Part shown: piece by piece, positions 6,041 to 14,491 of the stretch
Layout of the letters: each line of letters opens with the position of its first letter
Position numbering within the stretch: position 1 is the stretch's first letter
Assembly: GCA_018700895.1 (NCBI GenBank)
Contig: JABIUV010000041.1
Location: forward strand, 1 to 51,067
Length of the DNA stretch: 51,067 nt
Origin: Bacteroidota bacterium
GTDB taxonomy: Bacteria > Bacteroidota > Bacteroidia > NS11-12g > UBA9320
Direction of reading: 5' to 3'
The notes under the pieces: generated by a model
Seen by the model: only the letters and a program-made list of their open reading frames with translations
What the model was told of the DNA's origin: nothing
Database searches by the model: none
Position numbers and translations under genes: made by a program

Positions 6041-8506
6041 TTGGACACTTATGAGCTTCGGCAGACATTATTCATAGAGGTATTACTCCCTCTAAACCTT
6101 AAAAGTAGCTTTACATATAGGGTGCCTTATGAACTCAATGAGGAAGTAATTATAGGCAAACGCGTAAGTGTACCCTTTGGCAGAAAATCAATTATGGCTG
6201 GGCTCATAGTGGCCATAAGCCAAAAACCTCCTGCTAAGTATGAAGCCAAATACATTTTTGATATCGTAGACAATGAGCCTATCGTAAGTGAGACCCAGAT
6301 TAATTTTTGGGCGTGGATGTCTCGCTATTATATGGCCCCTATGGGATTGGTGTATAACGCCGCGATGCCGGCCGGTCTCAAAATGGAAGGTGAATCGAAA
6401 ATGATACTGCACCCTGAGTATGATAGTAGCAATACCGTGCTAGATAATCACGAGGTACTTATAGTAGATTGTATAAGAGCCAACAAGGAGTTTAGCATAA
6501 GCCAAGCAGCCACAGTGCTCAATTTACCCAAAATTCACAAGTATGTGAAATCCCTATATATGAAGGGAGTCATATTGCTCCAAGAGGATATACAAGAAAC
6601 GTATAAGCCCAAAATCGTAAATTACCTCAAAATTAGCGATACGGTACAAGATAGTAAAACACTCAATATCTTGTTTGACCAATTGGAAAAACGAGCCAAA
6701 AAACAGCTCGAAGCACTTATGACATTTATTGCCAAATATGGTACAGAGGGGGAATGTGAGAAAACAGAACTTGCCAAGCAAGGAGCGAGTAATGCCGCCA
6801 TCAATGCACTGATAGACAAAGATATATTCACTGTAGAAAGTCGTGAGAAGTCTAGAATCACATTTGTGGAAAGCAGTGATAGACTACAAGATTTACAACC
6901 TGCACAGCTCGTAGCCTACGAAGCCATTCAGCAAGCATTTTTAGAACGTAAACCGGCCTTGCTTTATGGGGTGACAGGTAGTGGGAAAACGCATATATAT
7001 TCACATTTTATAAAAGAATACCTGGACAAAGGACAACAGGTGCTTTATCTACTGCCTGAGATAGCACTTACGAGTCAGCTCATCGGGCGGTTGCAGGACT
7101 ACTTTGGCGAGCAGTTAGTGGTATCACACTCTAAATTTAGTAACAATGAGCGAGTGGAGGTATACCAAAGTATAGCAAGAGGGAAACCTTTACTAATAGT
7201 AGGAACACGCAGTGCTATATTTCAGCCATTTAGTAACTTAGGACTCATCATCGTAGATGAGGAGCACGAAACGAGTTTTAAGCAACACGACCCTGCTCCA
7301 AGGTTTCATGCACGTGATTGTGCTATGTATATAGCCGCCAAAAGCAAGAGCCACGTCATACTGGGTAGTGCGACTCCGCAGGTAGAGTCATTTTACAATG
7401 CTCATCACCATAAGTATGCACTGGTACCCTTAACAGAGCGATACGAAGGTGCTACCATGCCTGTTATTTCCGTGGTAGACATGCAACAGCAAAAAAAGCA
7501 AAAGCGGGTACGAGGCATTTTTAGTGATACCCTGTTACAGGCTATAGCAGATGCCAAATGTAAGGGCAAACAGACCATCCTTTTTCAAAACAAGAAAGGG
7601 TACGTTCCTGTGTTGGAATGTAACGTATGTGCCTGGACACCCAAGTGTGAAAACTGCGATATATCGCTTACTTATTATAAGTATCAGGATAACTTACGCT
7701 GCCATTACTGCGGGTCTACGCACGAGGTGGTGAGCCAGTGTGCTGCTTGCGATAACAAAGGAATAGAACTCATAGGCTATGGCACTGAACGGATAGAAGA
7801 TGAGCTAGAGCTATACTTGCCTGATCTGAAGGTCAAGCGAATGGATTTTAACACTACTCGACTCAAAAATGCACACAAAAAAATTATCGATTCATTTGCC
7901 GCAGGTGAGATTGACGTACTCATTGGTACTCAGATGGTAGCCAAGGGGCTCGATTTTGAGAATGTGAGTACGGTAGGAATTCTGAATGCCGACCATCTTA
8001 TAAATTTTCCGGATTTCAGAGCAAATGAACGAGCCTACAGCCTTATGACCCAAGTAGCGGGACGAGCAGGTAGACGCAAGGAGCAGGGAATGGTGTATAT
8101 CCAAACATCTAAGCCGGATCATTTTATCATTCAAAAAATAGTAGCAAATGACTACCAAGGTATGTACGAAACGGACCTCGTAGACCGCAAAGACTATGAC
8201 TATCCGCCGTTTTTTAGGTTGATTAAAATTCAGATTAAACATAAGAATGCATTGCAATTGTACAAATTGGGAAATATCGCTAAGTCACACTTCATAAGCT
8301 ACTTTGGCGATAGTATGCTCGGCCCTGAAAAACCATACGTTAGCAAAATTCGTAATTGGTATATCCTTAATTTTGTGCTGAAAATAGAAAATAATGGCGT
8401 GAAACTCAAAGAACAGAAGCACAAGCTTGCCGCTGCGGTCATCGTACTGGAGCAAAATAAGGAGTTTAGCAAGGCACGTGTCGTTTTGGATGTTGATCCT
8501 ATTTAG
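6041..8506 (+). CDS. priA: Primosomal protein N' (replication restart helicase PriA)
   Basis: ATP-dependent 3'-to-5' DNA helicase that reloads the replisome at stalled forks. The 821-aa protein has the N-terminal 3'BD (FIEVLLPLNLKSSFTYRVP, residues 11-29), a winged-helix region, Walker A GVTGSGKT at about residue 310, Walker B DEEH at about 405, motif III GSATP, and between the helicase lobes the zinc module with eight cysteines (CNVCAWTPKCENC and CHYCGS...CAAC, about 526-575). The motif GTERIEDEL and the C-terminal helicase motifs VAKGLDFENV and QVAGRAGR follow. The start is TTG at 6041, which puts the conserved N-terminal strand at the family position; no ATG in frame serves. Complete and apparently functional. 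Confidence 0.97.
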   Translation: MDTYELRQTLFIEVLLPLNLKSSFTYRVPYELNEEVIIGKRVSVPFGRKSIMAGLIVAISQKPPAKYEAKYIFDIVDNEPIVSETQINFWAWMSRYYMAPMGLVYNAAMPAGLKMEGESKMILHPEYDSSNTVLDNHEVLIVDCIRANKEFSISQAATVLNLPKIHKYVKSLYMKGVILLQEDIQETYKPKIVNYLKISDTVQDSKTLNILFDQLEKRAKKQLEALMTFIAKYGTEGECEKTELAKQGASNAAINALIDKDIFTVESREKSRITFVESSDRLQDLQPAQLVAYEAIQQAFLERKPALLYGVTGSGKTHIYSHFIKEYLDKGQQVLYLLPEIALTSQLIGRLQDYFGEQLVVSHSKFSNNERVEVYQSIARGKPLLIVGTRSAIFQPFSNLGLIIVDEEHETSFKQHDPAPRFHARDCAMYIAAKSKSHVILGSATPQVESFYNAHHHKYALVPLTERYEGATMPVISVVDMQQQKKQKRVRGIFSDTLLQAIADAKCKGKQTILFQNKKGYVPVLECNVCAWTPKCENCDISLTYYKYQDNLRCHYCGSTHEVVSQCAACDNKGIELIGYGTERIEDELELYLPDLKVKRMDFNTTRLKNAHKKIIDSFAAGEIDVLIGTQMVAKGLDFENVSTVGILNADHLINFPDFRANERAYSLMTQVAGRAGRRKEQGMVYIQTSKPDHFIIQKIVANDYQGMYETDLVDRKDYDYPPFFRLIKIQIKHKNALQLYKLGNIAKSHFISYFGDSMLGPEKPYVSKIRNWYILNFVLKIENNGVKLKEQKHKLAAAVIVLEQNKEFSKARVVLDVDPI

Positions 8507-8518
8507 TTATAATTTTTA

Positions 8519-8546
8519 TTGAATTTATATTCTGGTGCAACCTTTG
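8519..8546 (+). promoter_or_regulatory. Candidate promoter of the DUF1573 gene
   Basis: TTG at 8519-8521 and AACCTTTG at 8539-8546 are 17 bases apart, close to the Bacteroidota pattern TTG-N(17-23)-TAnnTTTG with one mismatch. The ATG follows 30 bases later. Confidence 0.4.
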
Positions 8547-8576
8547 TACTAACTTAGCGGTCTGAATAAGTATAGT

Positions 8577-9005
8577 ATGAAAAATTTATTAATCATCATC
8601 ACACTGCTAACAAGCTACGGAGGGTACGCACAATCTGGAGCCCAAGCGACCTTTGCATCTAAGGGACTTAAACTAGCAGACGTAAAAGAAGGAGCACAGG
8701 TGAAAGTTGTTTGGTACTTTACCAATACCGGAGATGCTCCTCTCAAAATCTTGAGTGCATCACCATCGTGTGGATGTACCTTGGCCGATTACCCTAAGTA
8801 TGATATTGCTCCCGGAGCCAAAGACTCAATAGTAGCAACATTTAATACTACTGACAGACCACATTACAACGCCAAAGGCGTGAATCTTACGAGCAATGTT
8901 GGCGATATATCACTTGTATTTGAAATAAATGTTTTACCTGCTGAAGGCGATATACCTGAAGATGTAGACGTGGAGGAAGAGAACCACGAAGGCCATAATC
9001 ATTAG
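8577..9005 (+). CDS. DUF1573 domain secreted protein
   Basis: A 142-aa secreted protein with signal peptide ending about residue 19 (GGYAQ) and one Ig-like DUF1573 domain. The family signature is clear: VVWYFTNTGDAPLKI, SPSCGCT with two adjacent cysteines at about 64-66, then PGAKDSIVATFNT. DUF1573 proteins are very common in Bacteroidota and probably periplasmic or surface-attached, but no function is proved. The C-terminus is acidic and ends in a His-containing tail (NHEGHNH) that could bind metal ions. The stop overlaps that of the convergent DinB-like remnant. Confidence 0.9.
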   Translation: MKNLLIIITLLTSYGGYAQSGAQATFASKGLKLADVKEGAQVKVVWYFTNTGDAPLKILSASPSCGCTLADYPKYDIAPGAKDSIVATFNTTDRPHYNAKGVNLTSNVGDISLVFEINVLPAEGDIPEDVDVEEENHEGHNH

Positions 9006-9181
9006 TAGGTGTAACCTGTAGCCTCTTGTGGTTGAGTGACAAGTAGCTGCATTTGAGGAAATGAAACAGCTTCGATGTGGTCAGTTTGGTTATTCTGGTC
9101 TTGCCGATTTGTGTTGACTGTCCACGTTCCGTTGAGCAGCACTTCCTCTATTCTATGTGCAAGTTGCTCTGCTTGAGTCAT
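9002..9181 (-). pseudogene. N-terminal remnant of a DinB/DUF1572-like protein
   Basis: A 59-aa frame whose ATG overlaps the murB stop (ATGA, 9178-9181). The first 28 residues, including LAHRIEEVLLNGTW and VNTNRQDQ, resemble the start of Bacteroidota DinB-like (DUF1572) proteins, which have LxxRxxEVLLxGxWxxNTN and run to about 150 aa. The rest does not resemble the family and no continuation is found before the convergent DUF1573 gene. I therefore read it as a truncated remnant that may still be translated behind murB. A genuine short gene of unknown function is the alternative. Confidence 0.5.
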
Positions 9182-10181
9182 ACTACATTTACCTCCATAT
9201 CTAAAGCTATTTGATAACGCTTCCATACACTTTTTTGAATATCCTTAGCAAGTGCAAAAACCTCCGCTCCGTTTGCATTGCCATAGTTTACAAGGACGAG
9301 AGCTTGCTTGGCATGACTGCCGGTGTTGCCTATGCGTTTTCCTTTCCACCCGAGACTTTCTATAAGCCACCCCGCTGGAACTTTTACCTTGCCATCTAAA
9401 GTTGGATAGCTTTTATTTCAGGAAACTTAGCTTTGAGCGTATCAAAATGTGCTTGTTCTATGATTGGGTTTTTAAAAAAACTACCACTATTGCCTAGTTC
9501 CGTAGGGTCAGGTAATTTACTCTGGCGAATAGCTATCACAGCATTACTCACATCTCGAATGGTGGGAGTGGTAACTCCATTTTGGTGAAGATAGTTTTCT
9601 ATATCACCATAACTTGTATTGAGTAGATGATTTTTTTTGGTAAGACGGATACCTATTTCAGTGATGAAATACTGACCTTTCGCATCCTTTTTGAAAATAC
9701 TATCTCTATAACCAAATTTACATTCAGCATTGGTTAAGTAAATAGTCTCGCGGGTTTTAAGATTTACGACTTTTACATAAGTGAGTACATCTTTTATTTC
9801 CTTGCCGTATGCTCCAATATTCTGCATTGGAGCGGCACCTACAGACCCAGGAATTAGACTCATATTCTCAATGCCACCGTAGTTGTTGTCAACACACCAT
9901 AGTACCAGATCGTGCCAGTTTTCGCCACTAGCTACTGCGAGTTCTATGTCATGGTCGTCTTCTGATACGGTGCATATACCTCGGGTTTTATTGATGACCA
10001 CCGTACAATTTACATCTTGGGTTAGCAGGATATTACTTCCTCCTCCTATGAAAAGACAACTTTCTAGCTGAGGAATAACTTCCAGCTGTTCTAATGCGGT
10101 CAGCAATACGATTTCCTTTGCCTCTGCTGCTATGCCAAAGGTGTTATACCTTTGTAAAGATTTGGTGTTTATGCCACTCAC
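9178..10181 (-). pseudogene. murB: UDP-N-acetylenolpyruvoylglucosamine reductase MurB, single-base frameshift
   Basis: MurB reduces UDP-GlcNAc-enolpyruvate to UDP-MurNAc in peptidoglycan synthesis, using FAD and NADPH. From 10181 the frame encodes 261 aa: NTFGIAAEAKEIV, the FAD-binding FIGGGSNILL, SLIPGSVGAAPMQNIGAYG, KFGYRDSIFK and the catalytic-Ser segment NSGSFFKNP. It then stops at 9396 after FPEIKA. Another frame continues immediately as PTLDGKVKVPAGWLIESLGW, GNTGSHAKQALVLVNYGNA and ends DMEVNVV at 9178. One missing base between GC and TAT near 9408-9412 restores KAYPTLDG and a normal 334-aa protein. The truncated product would lack most of the C-terminal domain and its catalytic Glu. 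Since murB is normally essential, sequence error, a second copy elsewhere, or true decay must be distinguished. Confidence 0.9.
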
Positions 10182-10209
10182 AATGCAATATTAATGCGGT
10201 GGTATGGGA

Positions 10210-10217
10210 TATATTTG
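10210..10217 (+). promoter_or_regulatory. Candidate -7 box for the cytochrome lipoprotein
   Basis: TATATTTG, an exact TAnnTTTG match, lies 26 bases before the ATG at 10244 and just upstream of the divergent murB start. No clear -33 element is visible. Confidence 0.4.
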
Positions 10218-10243
10218 TATTTTTCCCAACAAATAGACATACC

Positions 10244-10612
10244 ATGAAAAAAATAGGTACACTAATCTTTATAATTGTAGTTTTAGCTTCTGCTTGTCAA
10301 GACGATGATAAAGATGTAATAATCACGACGCCACAAGAACTTTGCGATAGTTTAGATATACATTACACACAGGATGTGGCTCATGTTTTAGCAAATGCTG
10401 GCTGCTCTGGGTCCTATTGTCACGGTGGTGGATCAGGCGGTGTAAACCTAAGCGATTGGGCTAACACCAAGACTGCAGCAGAAAGTCCTAAATTCCTGAA
10501 AGCGGTAAAACATGAACTAAGTGCAAGCCCGATGCCAAAAGGCGGGCAAAAATTATCTGATGCCGATATAGAAATATTGGAGTGCTGGATAAAAAGCGGA
10601 AGTAGAGAGTAG
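10244..10612 (+). CDS. Small c-type cytochrome-like lipoprotein with CX4CH motif
   Basis: A 122-aa lipoprotein (signal ending LASAC, Cys17) with a single planctomycete/Bacteroidota-type cytochrome domain. The heme-binding site is GCSGSYCHGG, that is C-x4-C-H rather than the standard C-x2-C-H; this longer spacing is the usual form in this family. A distal Met ligand is likely in the SASPMPKGG segment, followed by LSDADIEILECWIKSG, the C-terminal helix typical of the family. It is therefore probably an envelope-anchored electron-transfer protein, though heme attachment is unproved. It starts divergently from murB; the frame upstream of 10244 is open but lacks a signal peptide. It ends directly against the convergent mnmD-like gene with no gap. 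Confidence 0.85.
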   Translation: MKKIGTLIFIIVVLASACQDDDKDVIITTPQELCDSLDIHYTQDVAHVLANAGCSGSYCHGGGSGGVNLSDWANTKTAAESPKFLKAVKHELSASPMPKGGQKLSDADIEILECWIKSGSRE

Positions 10613-11257
10613 CTATCGCATAGCGACGGTCATTTCTCGTTTACCATTGGCTCCAGGTGGATGCTCCGTGGAGTAACCTGCTGCTTTTAAATTGCGTTTG
10701 AGTTGTCCAGCGGCAGAGTAGGTAGTTAGTACACCATTGGGTCTTGTTGCTGCATATAATTTACTAAAAATTCCGGTTTCCCATAATTCAGGCTGCTTTT
10801 TGGGTGCAAATGCATCGAAAAAAATGCAATCATAGTGCTCGTTAGTGAGCGAAACATATTCCAGTTTTTGGGTGGTTTTGTGTATGATAAAGTATTCTGA
10901 AATAGAAACAGGCGTTTCCCACTCAGCTGCGTGTAATTGCTCAAAAAGTTGTTGGTCTTCCAATATTTGGCCGTAGCCTATTTGAGAGATTAGGTCAAAA
11001 GGTACCTGAAAGGGTTCGAAGGTGTGAAAGTGTATTTTTCGTTGGTGCTGGGTAGCGTATTGTGCAGCGAGTATTGCGTTTAATCCTGTGCCAAACCCTA
11101 CTTCTAGCACGCGAATGTTGCCAATTGTGCGGTCTAGTCCTTCTTGCAGAAAAACGTGTCGAGATTCCGATATAGCTCCGTTTCTACTGTGATAGGTTTC
11201 ATCCATACTGGGTATGTATAGAGTGTACTCTCCTGTTTTAGTCTCTTGCAACTCCAT
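10613..11257 (-). CDS. mnmD: tRNA 5-methylaminomethyl-2-thiouridine methyltransferase-like (MnmD/DUF752)
   Basis: SAM-dependent methyltransferase of the Methyltransf_30 family, corresponding to the methylase domain of MnmC, which completes mnm5U34 in tRNA. The 214-aa product has the opening DETYHSRNGAISESRHVF characteristic of MnmC1, the SAM-binding motif LEVGFGTGLNA at about residue 51, an acidic FHTFEPF segment, and the catalytic-side FFDAFAPKKQPELW followed by GVLTTYSAAG. It lacks the FAD oxidase half of E. coli MnmC, as expected of stand-alone MnmD. Start ATG; no obvious operon partner. Confidence 0.9.
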   Translation of the reverse strand: MELQETKTGEYTLYIPSMDETYHSRNGAISESRHVFLQEGLDRTIGNIRVLEVGFGTGLNAILAAQYATQHQRKIHFHTFEPFQVPFDLISQIGYGQILEDQQLFEQLHAAEWETPVSISEYFIIHKTTQKLEYVSLTNEHYDCIFFDAFAPKKQPELWETGIFSKLYAATRPNGVLTTYSAAGQLKRNLKAAGYSTEHPPGANGKREMTVAMR

Positions 11258-11357
11258 AGGTCCAAATATATTTTAAAGTAGGGATGATTACTAATGATGT
11301 TCACGGCATTTTGGATATGGGTTTGCATCATATTTTTAATTTATTATTGCACTACCC

Positions 11358-12083
11358 ATGCAGCCCAAACTTCTATCGATTATCATACCCGTTTACAACG
11401 AGGAAAAAACAATTCATCTCATACTAGACAAAATTCAGAAAGTAGAACTCATTGGAGGAATACAGAAAGAAATTGTGATGGTAGATGATCGTTCGAGTGA
11501 TAACTCTTGGGAACGATTGCAACAATATCGTGATGAGAATCCAAACATCAAAATATCACTGTACCAACACGAGGTGAATAAAGGTAAAGGTGCAGCACTT
11601 CATACGGGAATAAAGGAAGCTGTAGGTGATCTTATTATTATACAAGATGCTGATTTAGAGTATGATCCATTTGAATACAACGAGTTGCTGAAGCCTATAG
11701 TAGATGGAGAAGCTGACGTGGTATATGGTTCTCGTTTTATGGGTGGCAAACCACATCGTATTTTATTCTTTTGGCATAGTATAGGTAATGGGATGCTTAC
11801 TATGATGAGTAATGCATTTACCAATCTGAATCTTACGGATATGGAGACGTGCTATAAACTCTTTAGAGCAGACATCATTAAAGGGCTAAACCTTAAAGAA
11901 AATCGCTTTGGATTTGAACCTGAGGTTACTGCTAAGATATCACGTATACCTCGTATTCGTATTTATGAAATAGGAATATCTTATTATGGTAGAACGTATG
12001 AAGATGGAAAGAAGATAGGCTGGAAAGATGGCGTAAGAGCTCTCTATTGTATACTAAAATATAACACTTGGGCTAAAAGATAA
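11358..12083 (+). CDS. Family 2 glycosyltransferase (polyprenyl-phosphate sugar transferase-like)
   Basis: A 241-aa GT2 enzyme with a GT-A fold: [15 protein letters not shown] at the N-terminus, VDDRSSDNS (nucleotide-binding), [11 protein letters not shown], the metal-binding DADLEYDP (DxD-like) at about residue 94, then YGSRFMGG. It has no transmembrane domain, resembling dolichyl-phosphate mannose synthase-type enzymes that load sugars from nucleotide donors on to lipid carriers for glycan assembly. [10 protein letters not shown] in the second half is a conserved element of this subgroup. The donor sugar cannot be told from sequence. It stands alone, flanked by genes on the other strand. 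Confidence 0.92.
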   Translation: MQPKLLSIIIPVYNEEKTIHLILDKIQKVELIGGIQKEIVMVDDRSSDNSWERLQQYRDENPNIKISLYQHEVNKGKGAALHTGIKEAVGDLIIIQDADLEYDPFEYNELLKPIVDGEADVVYGSRFMGGKPHRILFFWHSIGNGMLTMMSNAFTNLNLTDMETCYKLFRADIIKGLNLKENRFGFEPEVTAKISRIPRIRIYEIGISYYGRTYEDGKKIGWKDGVRALYCILKYNTWAKR

Positions 12084-12167
12084 TTGTCCGCAGCTGGTTT
12101 GAAGTTTTAACTAAAGTTTTCAGCTTATGGATATATTTCTAAATCAAAACTTAAATTCTAAAACTGA

Positions 12168-14390
12168 CTAAACAATCTCCTTCTCTTTCTGAGCATTGAC
12201 AAAGAGTACATTGCCTATTTTGTCATAACCCATAAAGTTGGAATGTCCGTCATGCTTCACTTTTTCGTATCGGAATCCCACTACGGTTAGGTCAGCATCA
12301 CGAGATCGTTCATTGATAACTTCTTTATTCGTTACACCTTCCGATTTAGGTATGATCTCAATGTTGTTGGCTGATATTGGCAGTCTACCCGTACTAATGA
12401 GTTCTAGTAATTTTGACTTTTGCTCTTTCATATCTTCTTCAGGATATACAGCGAATAGTTTTATCTGACCACCCTTACTCCAATCGGGATGACCAAGGAT
12501 GATATACGCAATGTAAATCATCAGGTTTGCATTTTGGTAATCGCTACTGGTGATCCAAATATGGATTTCATTGTTAAACCCAAAGTCTTTATCGCTACTG
12601 CTGAGGATGCAGATATCGTAATCTACAGCCTTTGCCAAACCAAGATTTTCAACTATCTCCTTACAGCCTTCTTCTTGATTTTTATTAAACTCGAGCAGCA
12701 TCATATTATTTTCCTGCCCCGATATTCCGGGTAATTGCAATGCCTGATAAATGGTAGCCTTATAGGTAGGGTTTACCATCGTGTCAACGAATACGGAGCT
12801 ATCAGATATCTGAGCCATTTTTACCAATCGGGCGTGATCATCCTTGCCCAATTGACGTGTCTCTGAACTCAAATACCCATCTATATGATGTATATATGTA
12901 CCGAAACCAATGCGGTGCGATATCCATCTCAATAAATCAAATGTCGCAAATCGATCGAAGGAATCCTTACTTATCGCCACTACAGATGGTCGCCAACTAT
13001 CATCAGCATTGCCTTTACGTTTTTGTAAAAATACTTGAAGATTTCTACTAATTTGAAAAATCACACCGCTAAAGATAGAAGCCATATCGCCTTTTTTCTG
13101 ATAACTACTCAATACCAAGTAAATGATAATCATAAGCACTATAGCAGATATCGCATAAGCGGTGTTGATTTTAAACATCAACGCGATACACATTACAGTT
13201 CCCAATAATGAGATATACCAACGACTATTAAACGAAGGCCGATACCCTGGGTTAGAGGCGAAATTTTCGAATAAGGAAATTAAACAAATGGAACCATAGG
13301 TCACCATAAAAAACATCGAAATCACCTCGGCTACGGCATTCACATCACCCATTAGCACGAAGAAGAAAGCGATGATACAAGTAATGAGAGATGCATTTAC
13401 GGGTTCACCGTTGGTCTTTTTGAGTCTGCTAAGCCATCTATTTAGTCGGGGAAGTGGAATTACGCGGTCTAGTGAAATAGCATTGAGTGTTCGTGGTGCT
13501 ACCATCACACTGCCCAAAGCAGAAGAGATGGTAGCTGCGGCTAGACCTATGGGTATGATGGGTCCCCAAAGTGCGATATCAGCCATAATAAGTTGATTGT
13601 TTTCATCGGCGAGTTGAGCTGCTGATGCACTATTGCCAAGCTTAAATGCAATAAATATGTAGATTACCATACCAATGATGGTAGCAGCTAAGGTTCCAAC
13701 GGGAATGGATTTTTTGGGGTCACGCAAATCACCTGATAAGCCTACACCGGCAGTCATACCCGTAAAAGCAGGAAATATAATGGCAAATATTTTGAAGAAC
13801 TCCTTATTCTCTATCCACTTTATACTATCTGCAGCCACAAAACCAGGAACTGTATTCCCTAAGAAGAATAAAGCTAAGGAAACACCTAAAATAGCTACTA
13901 CAATATAAAGTAAGGTCATACCGCTGCTAGCTCCCTTGGTGAGCATAAGCCAAGCGAGCAAGAGGACAGAGATAATACCGATGACTTTCTGTGAAATATC
14001 AAAAGGCAAATAACCGTTTATGAAGGGAAGTATAGGTTTGAATGCCTCAGTAAATGCAATGAGGTAAAAAGCAACACTAATAGCTTGCGAGAGATAGAGT
14101 GCAATACCGATAGCCGCTCCAATAGTGAGACCAAATGAGCGGGATATTATAAAATATTCACCACCACCCTCTACTTTCTGATTGGTTGCTATCTCGGCAA
14201 GTGCCATAGCCGTGGGTATGGTAACCATATGTCCGATTATCACAATGGCTATCGTACCATATACACCTACCTGGCCAACGGAGTAGCCAAATCGTAAGAA
14301 CATAATAGCACCTAAGATGGTAGATATCGCGGTCAGAAAAACGGGTGTCGTACCAAATTTTCCTTTTGGATTAAGTGCACTTGAAGCCAT
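12168..14390 (-). CDS. SLC12/cation-chloride cotransporter-like amino acid permease family protein
   Basis: A 740-aa polytopic transporter of the APC superfamily. The first 450 residues hold about 12 membrane helices, beginning GTTPVFLTAISTILGAIMFLR, the unwound first helix typical of SLC12, and including VEGGGEYFIISRSFG and FTGMTAGVGLSGDLRDPKKSIP. The remaining 290 residues are a soluble cytoplasmic domain (SWRPSVVAISKD onward) like the C-terminal regulatory domain of cation-chloride cotransporters, with an EIIPKSEG...DLTVVGFRYE end. It probably exports or imports chloride or an amino acid with a cation; the substrate is uncertain. Start ATG at 14390. Not obviously in an operon. Confidence 0.9.
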   Translation of the reverse strand: MASSALNPKGKFGTTPVFLTAISTILGAIMFLRFGYSVGQVGVYGTIAIVIIGHMVTIPTAMALAEIATNQKVEGGGEYFIISRSFGLTIGAAIGIALYLSQAISVAFYLIAFTEAFKPILPFINGYLPFDISQKVIGIISVLLLAWLMLTKGASSGMTLLYIVVAILGVSLALFFLGNTVPGFVAADSIKWIENKEFFKIFAIIFPAFTGMTAGVGLSGDLRDPKKSIPVGTLAATIIGMVIYIFIAFKLGNSASAAQLADENNQLIMADIALWGPIIPIGLAAATISSALGSVMVAPRTLNAISLDRVIPLPRLNRWLSRLKKTNGEPVNASLITCIIAFFFVLMGDVNAVAEVISMFFMVTYGSICLISLFENFASNPGYRPSFNSRWYISLLGTVMCIALMFKINTAYAISAIVLMIIIYLVLSSYQKKGDMASIFSGVIFQISRNLQVFLQKRKGNADDSWRPSVVAISKDSFDRFATFDLLRWISHRIGFGTYIHHIDGYLSSETRQLGKDDHARLVKMAQISDSSVFVDTMVNPTYKATIYQALQLPGISGQENNMMLLEFNKNQEEGCKEIVENLGLAKAVDYDICILSSSDKDFGFNNEIHIWITSSDYQNANLMIYIAYIILGHPDWSKGGQIKLFAVYPEEDMKEQKSKLLELISTGRLPISANNIEIIPKSEGVTNKEVINERSRDADLTVVGFRYEKVKHDGHSNFMGYDKIGNVLFVNAQKEKEIV

Positions 14391-14491
14391 GTATTAAGTT
14401 TATATTTTGTAGCAAATGTGCTAAAAAAAATGTGGAGCAAGGTGAATAATTCTTATTCCTATGCTTGTTACCTGAAAACAATTGGCTCGTG

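Noticed and set aside
9396-9420. Programmed frameshift in murB
   Set aside because: No slippery heptamer or downstream structure was evident, and murB is not known to use recoding.
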